The position numbers and the translations under genes are program-made. This document shows, one piece after another, positions 1 through 4,702 of a stretch of DNA of 6,361 bases. A model generated the notes under the pieces. The model did no database searches. It saw only the letters and a list, made by a program, of their open reading frames with translations, and was not told the origin of the DNA. The stretch covers positions 1 through 6,361 of the forward strand of contig CAJPSG010000067.1 of NCBI GenBank assembly GCA_905373195.1, given 5' to 3'. The stretch's first letter is position 1; the number at the start of each line of letters is the position of its first letter. The stretch is from Kingella oralis (GTDB lineage: Bacteria > Pseudomonadota > Gammaproteobacteria > Burkholderiales > Neisseriaceae).

Positions 1-500
1 CAACTCATCACGCGCGACCACGAGCCGCTGCCCGAACACCAAGCCGCCCCCGCGCAAAAAATCGCATCAGGCTCACGCGCCAAATACCGCCCAATCTGCC
101 CCGCCGACAACACCCGCATCCGCACCACCGTCTCATCCACGTGCGATTTGATGCAGCCTGAAACAGAATCCAACACACAAATCGCGCTGTAAAACACAAT
201 CTCCCGCCCCGATAGCTCCGCCAACATCGCCGCCGCCTTCTCCACCGACATCGGCTTGCCCAGTTGCCGCCCATCACACCACGCCACTTGATCCGCCCCA
301 ATAATCAAATGCGCAGGAAACTGCCCCGCCAACGATTTCGCCTTGCCCACCGCCAACCGCAACGCCGTATCCCGCGCCGATTCCCCCGCCAACGGCGATT
401 CGTCAAACACTGGCTTGCCCACCGCAAAATCCAAGCCCAAAGCCGCCAACTGCCGCTGGCGAAACACCGAAGAAGACCCCAAAACAACAGGCAACGCCAT
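1..500 (-). CDS. yceF: Maf/YceF-family nucleotide pyrophosphatase (3' end cut by window)
   Basis: Maf-family house-cleaning pyrophosphatase, which hydrolyses non-canonical or modified nucleoside triphosphates in the cytoplasm. The YceF subfamily acts on 7-methyl-GTP. Reading leftwards from ATG at 500 gives 166 residues before the edge. The N-terminal LGSSSVFRQRQ (residues 7-17) is the phosphate-binding motif. GADQV (68-72) holds the catalytic Asp, and its DQV form rather than DT-V points to YceF, not YhdE. GKP (81-83) supplies the conserved Lys. SGREIVFYSA and the REPDAIFCAG stretch are also typical. A strong ribosome site (GGGAGG) lies 6-7 bases before the ATG. The gene is divergent from yceD-rpmF, the usual place for yceF. 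After CAG (149-151) the usual K-S-E-G motif is not recognisable (AAWCSGSG is read), so this end is either divergent or frameshifted. Family assignment is sure; the exact substrate is inferred from subfamily and context. Confidence 0.9.
   Translation of the reverse strand, partial: MALPVVLGSSSVFRQRQLAALGLDFAVGKPVFDESPLAGESARDTALRLAVGKAKSLAGQFPAHLIIGADQVAWCDGRQLGKPMSVEKAAAMLAELSGREIVFYSAICVLDSVSGCIKSHVDETVVRMRVLSAGQIGRYLAREPDAIFCAGAAWCSGSGSWSRVMS
151..162 (+). repeat. Variant DNA uptake sequence inside yceF
   Basis: ATGCAGCCTGAA differs from the kingDUS AGGCAGCCTGAA only at the second base. It lies in the maf coding region, where the gene strand reads V-S-G-C-I. Confidence 0.6.
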
Positions 501-520
501 CGCGCCCTCCCTTAAAAATA

Positions 521-549
521 TTGACTGAATAAGCATAAAATTATATCAT
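521..549 (+). promoter_or_regulatory. Sigma-70 promoter for yceD-rpmF
   Basis: The -35 box is TTGACT (521-526) and the -10 box is TATCAT (544-549), each 5/6 to consensus, with an ideal 17-base spacer. The -10 ends only nine bases before the yceD ATG at 559. Transcription should therefore begin at about 555-559, leaving almost no 5' untranslated RNA. No Shine-Dalgarno sequence precedes the ATG. Confidence 0.65.
540..545 (-). promoter_or_regulatory. -10 box of divergent yceF promoter
   Basis: The minus strand reads a perfect TATAAT here. This would start the maf transcript roughly 33 bases before its ATG at 500. No good -35 is visible upstream, which would lie inside the start of yceD. The box overlaps the -10 of the rightward yceD promoter, so the two promoters probably compete for polymerase. 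Confidence 0.45.
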
Positions 550-558
550 GCGCCGTTT

Positions 559-1059
559 ATGTTAAACCGAATACTGATTGATTCCCAAGCGTTCACCGCC
601 AAGCAAGAAACCCTGCAAGGCACCGTCTCGCTCAACCAGCTAGACGAACGCATTTGGACACACGATTTCACCGACTTGTCATCATCCCTCGCCTACACCC
701 TAACAGGCGGCATAGATAAATGGCAACGGCCCTATTTAACGCTCACCCTTTCAGGCTGCCTGCCCCTGCAATGCCAACGCTGTATGCAACCCACAGAATT
801 TGCGTTAAACGAAAACGTGCGAATTGTTCTGTTTGAAAACGAAGAAACGCTAGACGAAGCCATGCTCGCCGACGAAGACCTCGAAGGTATGCTGCAAGAG
901 CCTGAAATAGACGTTTTCTCGCTTATTGAAGACCAAATCCTCATGGCTTTGCCGTTTTCCCCCAAGCACGAACAATGCGGCAACGCCCAGCTAGAAGCTA
1001 ACAATCAAAGTAAACCCAATCCCTTTGCCGCGCTGGCAGGATTGAAAAAATCGGGCTAA
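559..1059 (+). CDS. yceD: YceD/DUF177 family 23S rRNA accumulation protein
   Basis: YceD (DUF177) is a small cytoplasmic protein whose loss in bacteria and plastids affects 23S rRNA accumulation. It is nearly always encoded just before rpmF, as here, with a 34-base gap. The product has 166 residues, normal for the family. C-Q-R-C (72-75) with a later Cys140 in the PFSPKHEQC segment resembles the likely metal-binding cysteines of E. coli YceD, which reads ECQRC and HDSEHC at the matching places. The C-terminal KPNPFAALAGLKK (152-164) is the family signature, matching KPNPFAVLASLKRK. A kingDUS lies in the reading frame and adds Cys67 shortly before the C-x-x-C. The start at 559 is the first in-frame ATG, gives the expected N-terminus, and is preceded directly by a promoter rather than a ribosome site. 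Confidence 0.93.
   Translation: MLNRILIDSQAFTAKQETLQGTVSLNQLDERIWTHDFTDLSSSLAYTLTGGIDKWQRPYLTLTLSGCLPLQCQRCMQPTEFALNENVRIVLFENEETLDEAMLADEDLEGMLQEPEIDVFSLIEDQILMALPFSPKHEQCGNAQLEANNQSKPNPFAALAGLKKSG
750..761 (-). repeat. kingDUS inside yceD
   Basis: Exact TTCAGGCTGCCT on the plus strand, so the uptake sequence AGGCAGCCTGAA is on the minus strand. It codes for S-G-C-L (residues 65-68) of YceD, five residues before the conserved C-x-x-C. Confidence 0.9.
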
Positions 1060-1093
1060 CTTTTTTTATCTTTCATTTAATTAGGAGTTCAAA

Positions 1094-1273
1094 ATGGCCG
1101 TTCAACAGAACAAAAAATCCCCCTCACGCCGCGGTATGCACCGTTCACACGACGCGCTGACTGCCCCCGCATTGTCCGTTGACAGCGCAACAGGCGAAGT
1201 GCACCGCCCACACCACATTTCCCCCAATGGGATGTATCGTGGTCGCAAAGTAGCCAAAGCCAAAGGCGAATAA
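1094..1273 (+). CDS. rpmF: 50S ribosomal protein L32
   Basis: L32, a small basic protein of the large ribosomal subunit, 59 residues (E. coli has 57). It begins [20 protein letters not shown], nearly the E. coli start. [16 protein letters not shown] and NGMYRGRKV follow, both typical. It lacks the four zinc-ribbon cysteines found in some bacterial L32 proteins, so it is the zinc-independent form. A good ribosome site, AGGAG at 1083-1087, lies six bases before the ATG, in contrast to yceD. The gene is probably co-transcribed with yceD from the promoter before 559, and a terminator follows 12 bases after its stop. Confidence 0.97.
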   Translation: MAVQQNKKSPSRRGMHRSHDALTAPALSVDSATGEVHRPHHISPNGMYRGRKVAKAKGE

Positions 1274-1285
1274 GCACAACGGCGC

Positions 1286-1327
1286 AAAAGCCAGCGATGG
1301 AGCAACAGCAATATCGGCTGGCTTTTT
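1286..1327 (+). terminator. Intrinsic terminator of yceD-rpmF
   Basis: AAAAGCCAGC (1286-1295) pairs with GCTGGCTTTT (1317-1326). With one bulged G, three further pairs (GAT with ATC) extend the stem. The descending arm ends in a run of five T. It closes the ribosomal-protein unit before the next gene. Confidence 0.85.
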
Positions 1328-1339
1328 CGTACCAACCAT

Positions 1340-1378
1340 TTTCAGGCTGCCTACTCTCACAGCCAATGCAGCCTGAAA
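1340..1378. repeat. Inverted pair of uptake sequences before hpt
   Basis: An exact kingDUS in minus orientation (1341-1352) faces a variant ATGCAGCCTGAA in plus orientation (1366-1377). The shared TTTCAGGCTGC and its complement can form an 11-bp stem with a 17-base loop (1351-1367). No T-run follows on either strand, so it is not a standard terminator. It lies 13 bases after the rpmF terminator and about 33 bases before the hpt start. Confidence 0.7.
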
Positions 1379-1410
1379 TCATCCTCCCATCACACAAAGC
1401 GAGCATTCCC

Positions 1411-1950
1411 ATGGTACAAAAAATTTGGTACACCTACGACGACATCCATCGCACCGTGAAACACATCGCCCAAAAAATCAACGAAGCAGGCATCAAATAC
1501 GATGCCATGATAGCCATTGGCGGCGGCGGCTTTATCCCCGCCCGAATGCTACGCACTTTTCTTGACATCCCCATCTACGCCGTAACCACCGCTTATTATC
1601 TCAACGAAACCGACAGCCAAACCGCCGATGCCGTGCAAAAAATCCAATGGCTAGACCCCATCCCCGCCGAATTGCAAGGCAAAAACGTGTTGGTGGTGGA
1701 CGAAGTGGACGACAGCCGCACCACCATGCACTTTGTGCTGGATGAATTGGAACGCGACGGCTTCAAAAAAATTGGCGTAGCCGTTATCCACAACAAACTC
1801 AAACCCAAAGCCGCCGAGTTGCCCGCCGATGTCGCCTATTTTAGCGGCGTAGAAATTGAAGATTGGTGGATAAACTACCCATGGGATGCCACCGATATTG
1901 AAGCGCACAACCGCCGCGCTGCCGCAGGTGTTCATTCAGACGAAGAATAA
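1411..1950 (+). CDS. Hpt1-like purine phosphoribosyltransferase
   Basis: Type I phosphoribosyltransferase, 179 residues, cytoplasmic, predicted to join hypoxanthine, guanine or xanthine to PRPP in purine salvage. The PRPP loop is VLVVDEVDDSRTT (93-105), preceded by MIAIGGGGFIPARMLRTFL (33-51). HNKLKPKAAELPADVAYF (127-144) and the tail motif W-x-x-YPWDATDI (153-163) follow. From memory, each of these blocks matches yeast Hpt1 (LIIAIGGGGFIPARILRTFL, VDEVDDTRTT, YPWESTDI) better than E. coli Hpt or Gpt. I chose ATG 1411 because homology starts there. The in-frame ATG at 1297 lies within the rpmF terminator and adds residues translated from hairpin and uptake-sequence DNA. The ribosome site is weak (AGCGAG) and no good promoter is visible. 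Family is sure; base preference is unknown. Confidence 0.88.
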   Translation: MVQKIWYTYDDIHRTVKHIAQKINEAGIKYDAMIAIGGGGFIPARMLRTFLDIPIYAVTTAYYLNETDSQTADAVQKIQWLDPIPAELQGKNVLVVDEVDDSRTTMHFVLDELERDGFKKIGVAVIHNKLKPKAAELPADVAYFSGVEIEDWWINYPWDATDIEAHNRRAAAGVHSDEE

Positions 1951-1963
1951 CGCGGCAAACCCT

Positions 1964-2016
1964 TTTCAGGCTGCCTGAAACCCCAAAAAGCGTTTTAGGC
2001 AGCCTGAAACCGTTTT
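1964..2016 (+). terminator. Uptake-sequence-pair terminator after hpt
   Basis: Two exact kingDUS copies in opposite orientation (1965-1976 minus, 1997-2008 plus) form a 13-bp perfect stem, TTTCAGGCTGCCT at 1964-1976 with its complement at 1997-2009, around a 20-base loop. CCGTTTT follows (2010-2016). It starts 14 bases after the hpt stop. Paired uptake sequences as terminators are well known in Neisseria. TACAAT at 2016-2021 could be a -10 for plsX, but its -35 is poor. Confidence 0.75.
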
Positions 2017-2056
2017 ACAATAGCCACATTATTGAATAGGGATACGCGCGCAACAA

Positions 2057-2068
2057 AGGCAGCCTGAA
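2057..2068 (+). repeat. kingDUS upstream of plsX
   Basis: Exact AGGCAGCCTGAA, the third full copy within 104 bases. It is unpaired and lies in the probable plsX leader, about 50 bases before the start codon. Confidence 0.9.
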
Positions 2069-2120
2069 AACCCATTCCCTCGCCTCGCGCCAAGCAATCC
2101 CACCACAAAGGAACTTCAAC

Positions 2121-3134
2121 ATGATAACCCTGTCCGTAGATGCCATGGGTGGCGACATCGGTCTCGCCGTAACTGCCCCTGCCGCCGCCAATTTTCTACA
2201 ACGCCGCCCCGATGCCCAGCTCATTATGGTGGGCGATCAAACCCAAATTCAAACCGCCTTGCAACAAGCCAACGCTCCCCTATCGCGCATCAATATTGTT
2301 CACGCCAGTGAAGTGGTCGGCATGGACGAAGCTCCGCAACACGCGCTAAAAAACAAAAAAGATTCATCCATGCGCGTTGCCATCCAGCAAGTGAAAGACG
2401 GCAACGCCCAAGCCGCCGTATCCGCAGGCAACACAGGCGCGCTCATGGCAACCGCCCGCTTCGTGCTCAAAACACTGCCCCATATAGACCGCCCCGCCAT
2501 CGCCAAATTTCTCCCCGCCGAAAACGACCACCTCACCCTAATGCTAGACCTCGGCGCAAATGTGGACAGCACCCCCGAGCAACTCCACCAGTTCGCCATC
2601 ATGGGCAACGAACTCTATCACGCCCTCTATCCTAGCCACAACACCCCAAAAATTGGGCTACTCAACATCGGCACGGAAGACATCAAAGGCACAGAAACCG
2701 TCAAACAAGCCTTTCAACTGCTCCAACAAAGCCCCATCAACTTCATCGGCAACATAGAAGCCAACCAAATATGCAGCGACCAAATTGATGTTGTGATTGC
2801 CGACGGCTTCGTGGGCAACATCGTCCTCAAAACCATAGAAGGCACAGCAGGCTTTATGGGCGGCATCATCAAACGAGAATTTCAACGCAACCTCTACACC
2901 AAATTCAGCGCACTCACCGCCTTGCCCGTGCTCAAAAGTTTCAAACGCCGCCTAGACCCCCGCCGCTACAACGGCGCAATCTTCCTCGGCTTGCGCGGCA
3001 TCGTTGTCAAAAGCCACGGCGGCACCGATGCCACAGGCTTCGCCTTCGCCCTAGAAGAAGCCTACCAAGAAGCCCAAGCCGATAGCCTTGCCAAAATTGA
3101 ACAAGGCATCAGCGAAAAACTTGCCACCGCGTAA
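2121..3134 (+). CDS. plsX: Phosphate acyltransferase PlsX
   Basis: PlsX converts acyl-ACP and phosphate to acyl-phosphate, the donor used by PlsY in the first step of membrane phospholipid synthesis. It is a peripheral membrane or cytosolic enzyme. The 337 residues fit the family. VDAMGGD (6-12) at the N-terminus is diagnostic. AAVSAGNTGALMA, LMLDLGANVD, LLNIGTEDIKGTE, DVVIADGFVGNIVLKTIEG and the late GLRGIVVKSHGGTDATGFAFAL are conserved blocks in the usual order. AAAGGAA (2107-2113) lies seven bases before the ATG. The rpmF link to plsX is classic, but hpt and two terminators intervene here, so plsX probably has its own promoter. fabH, the usual next gene, is absent. Confidence 0.97.
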   Translation: MITLSVDAMGGDIGLAVTAPAAANFLQRRPDAQLIMVGDQTQIQTALQQANAPLSRINIVHASEVVGMDEAPQHALKNKKDSSMRVAIQQVKDGNAQAAVSAGNTGALMATARFVLKTLPHIDRPAIAKFLPAENDHLTLMLDLGANVDSTPEQLHQFAIMGNELYHALYPSHNTPKIGLLNIGTEDIKGTETVKQAFQLLQQSPINFIGNIEANQICSDQIDVVIADGFVGNIVLKTIEGTAGFMGGIIKREFQRNLYTKFSALTALPVLKSFKRRLDPRRYNGAIFLGLRGIVVKSHGGTDATGFAFALEEAYQEAQADSLAKIEQGISEKLATA

Positions 3135-3157
3135 AACACGCGGCTCGCTATCGCCAA

Positions 3158-3169
3158 AGGTAGCCTGAA
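3158..3169 (+). repeat. Degenerate uptake sequence after plsX
   Basis: AGGTAGCCTGAA, one transition away from kingDUS, 24 bases after the plsX stop. It has no inverted partner. Confidence 0.5.
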
Positions 3170-3356
3170 ACCCCCCAACCGCGCCCATCCCTGTTTACAA
3201 AAAACCACACATCCCAAGCACCCAAAAATAAATTTGCAAAAAAACAACACTATTTTATTTCCTAAAATTGTTTTATTAAACAATAAAGTAAAACCAAATA
3301 GGCAAAACAAAAACAAAAATCCCAAAGCGCATCCAGCGCAAAAGCAAAAAATAAGT

Positions 3357-3385
3357 TTGTTTTTTTCTCCCAAAATAGCTATATT
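3357..3385 (+). promoter_or_regulatory. Predicted porin promoter
   Basis: The -10 box TATATT (3380-3385, 5/6) lies 17 bases after a weak -35 TTGTTT (3357-3362, 3/6). A run of seven T (3360-3366) spans the -35/spacer junction. Transcription would start near 3392. The strong -10 and the A-rich upstream DNA suit a highly expressed gene. Confidence 0.5.
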
Positions 3386-3391
3386 AGCGAC

Positions 3392-3500
3392 TGCGAACTG
3401 CAAGGCTCATGTTGATGAGCTTAACAGGGATTAAAAGCATTCTTTTGAACGCATTTAATTCTTTTCAAAACTTGTTTAAGTAAACATAAGGAATACAGAA
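3392..3500 (+). promoter_or_regulatory. Porin mRNA leader with three dyads
   Basis: Predicted leader of about 109 bases. It contains GCTCAT-GTTG-ATGAGC (3405-3420, two more pairs outside), TTTTGAA/TTCAAAA (3443-3449 with 3464-3470) and the dyad TGTTTA-AG-TAAACA (3473-3486). The last dyad ends one base before the ribosome site AAGGAA (3488-3493, seven bases from the ATG). This layout could stabilise the mRNA or expose translation to a small RNA or protein. Its extent depends on the predicted start site. Confidence 0.4.
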
Positions 3501-4559
3501 ATGAAAAAAACTCTGATTGCTTTGGCTTTAGCTTCATTGTCAACTGCCTCTATGGCAGACGTAATTTTGTACGGTCAAATCAAAGGTGGTGTTGAAACTA
3601 CTTTTGGTAACAAACTTGGCAACGATAAAAACAAAGGTTCAACTACTCAAATCGTTGACTACGGTTCACGTATCGGTTTCAAAGGTCATGAACACCTGAC
3701 CGACAACTTGGATGCTATTTGGCAAGTTGAATCTAAAGTGGATATCGGTGGTGGGTCTGACCGCACATTCAACACTCGTGATTCTTTCATCGGTTTGAAA
3801 GGTGGCTTTGGTACTGTTAAAGTTGGTTACCAAGAAACTCCAGTTCACGAGTTGAATGGTAAATTGGACCAATGGGAATATGATTCTGCTGCTGCTGGTT
3901 TGGGCGTATTCACTCGTAGTACTGACGCTAACCGTCGTGCAACTGCAATTAGCTACGAAACTCCTGATTTGTCTGGCTTCTCTGCAAAAGCTTACTACTC
4001 ACCTAGCGAGCAAGAAAATGGTGAAGATACTAACCCATTGAGCAACCACAAACAAACAGCTAAAGGTATCTATGGCTTGAGCGCAAGCTACAAAAACTCT
4101 GGTTTCTTTGCTGATGTTGCTGGTACTTACGCACGCGGTACTACTGCTGCTGTTGCTGCTGGTAAAAAAGGCGGTTACCAAGCATTGGTACAAGCTGGTT
4201 ACGAAAGCGACAAATGGTTGGCTGGTTTGGCTTACCAACGTTCACAACGTGTAGAACGCACTAACTCTGTTTTGAATGCTGATGCTGACAAAGTAAACGA
4301 ATTGGCATTGTCTGGTGCTTACACACTTAACGATGCGTTGACTCTGAAAGGTACTTTTGCTTACGGCTTTGGTATCAAAGATATTAACGGCGACAAAATT
4401 GCTGGTAACGGTAAATACTATCAAGGTTTGGTAGGTGCGGATTACGCATTGTCTAAACGTACTATCGTTAATGGTCAATACGGTTACTTCCAATCTGGTA
4501 AAGGCGATGACAAACTGAAAGCTAACGTAGTTAGCGTTGGTATGAAACACAAATTCTAA
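3501..4559 (+). CDS. Neisseria-type trimeric outer-membrane porin
   Basis: General-diffusion porin of the Gram-negative porin superfamily, expected as a 16-strand beta-barrel trimer in the outer membrane. It has 352 residues. A signal peptide (1-19, ends TASMA) leaves a mature start DVILYGQIKGGVET, matching PorB (DVTLYGTIKAGVET). IGFKGHEHLTDNLDAIWQVE, DSFIGLKGGFGTVKVG, YETPDLSGFSAKAYYSP and YALSKRTIVNGQYGY follow PorB order. The final SVGMKHKF ends in Phe, the assembly signal for the BAM complex, nearly as in PorB (GLRHKF). Ala/Gly-rich segments around 130 and 213-225 are probably in surface loops. Codons end mainly in T (GGT, GCT, CGT), unlike the C-ending codons of its neighbours, and there is no uptake sequence inside. 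I cannot tell from sequence whether it is the only porin. Confidence 0.95.
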   Translation: MKKTLIALALASLSTASMADVILYGQIKGGVETTFGNKLGNDKNKGSTTQIVDYGSRIGFKGHEHLTDNLDAIWQVESKVDIGGGSDRTFNTRDSFIGLKGGFGTVKVGYQETPVHELNGKLDQWEYDSAAAGLGVFTRSTDANRRATAISYETPDLSGFSAKAYYSPSEQENGEDTNPLSNHKQTAKGIYGLSASYKNSGFFADVAGTYARGTTAAVAAGKKGGYQALVQAGYESDKWLAGLAYQRSQRVERTNSVLNADADKVNELALSGAYTLNDALTLKGTFAYGFGIKDINGDKIAGNGKYYQGLVGADYALSKRTIVNGQYGYFQSGKGDDKLKANVVSVGMKHKF

Positions 4560-4586
4560 TCTGAGATTATTCAGATTTAGAATGAT

Positions 4587-4616
4587 AAAGCTCCCCACGA
4601 AAGTGGGGAGCTTTTT
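4587..4616 (+). terminator. Porin intrinsic terminator
   Basis: A perfect 12-bp stem, AAAGCTCCCCAC (4587-4598) and its complement (4603-4614), closed by a GAAA tetraloop, with the T-run at 4612-4616. A small 7-bp hairpin (4558-4577, loop GATTAT) starts inside the stop codon just before it and may protect the mRNA end. Confidence 0.95.
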
Positions 4617-4650
4617 ATTGGCAATCAATACCATGACAAATATACAAATA

Positions 4651-4695
4651 GGCGTCTGAAACTTGCTTTGCTCGTTTTCAGGCTGCCTTTTGTTT
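4651..4695. terminator. Bidirectional uptake-sequence terminator between convergent genes
   Basis: GGCGTCTGAAAC (4651-4662) pairs imperfectly, with two bulged T and one G-U pair, with GTTTTCAGGCTGCC (4674-4687). The right arm is an exact kingDUS in minus orientation (4677-4688). TTTTGTTT follows on the plus strand and a T-rich TATTTGTATA on the minus strand. It can back up the porin terminator and also end nif3, whose stop is at 4703-4705. Confidence 0.6.
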
Positions 4696-4702
4696 ATCTT
4701 GC

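Larger units (their letters stand above)
3135..3500. other. Intergenic region, plsX to porin
   Basis: No credible gene on either strand. The first 70 bases hold a degenerate uptake sequence at 3158-3169 and a 6-bp hairpin (3147-3164) without a T-run. Bases about 3200-3360 are very rich in A and poor in G, with A7 at 3238-3244, a weak AT hairpin TTGTTT/AAACAA (3268-3283) and a direct repeat AGCGCA at 3326-3331 and 3335-3340. The rest is the porin promoter and leader. The A-rich stretch may act as an UP-element or a site for nucleoid proteins; this is inference. Confidence 0.6.

Noticed and set aside
548..565. Five-codon upstream frame overlapping the yceD start
   Set aside because: Its ATG lies inside the -10 box, so it would not be transcribed from this promoter.
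1041..1070. A-run and T-run between yceD and rpmF as a terminator
   Set aside because: The stem would be almost only A-T pairs, and yceD-rpmF is normally one unit.
1297..1410. Upstream ATG giving the phosphoribosyltransferase 38 extra residues
   Set aside because: The codons run through the rpmF terminator and the uptake-sequence hairpin; family homology starts at 1411.
2014..2042. TTTACA as a -35 for plsX
   Set aside because: No acceptable -10 lies 16-18 bases downstream (TAGGGA only).
3147..3164. GCTATC/GGTAGC hairpin after plsX as a terminator
   Set aside because: Only six pairs with one wobble and no following T-run.
3062..3403. Hydrophobic 113-residue open frame on the minus strand over the plsX-porin gap
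   Set aside because: Its Phe/Leu/Ile richness is the mirror of an A-rich plus strand, it overlaps the plsX end and porin promoter, and it resembles no family.
3888..3899. Short CTG repeats in the porin gene (also near 4143-4160) as phase-variable repeats
   Set aside because: Only three or four units, in frame, coding Ala/Gly loops; too short to slip at useful rates.
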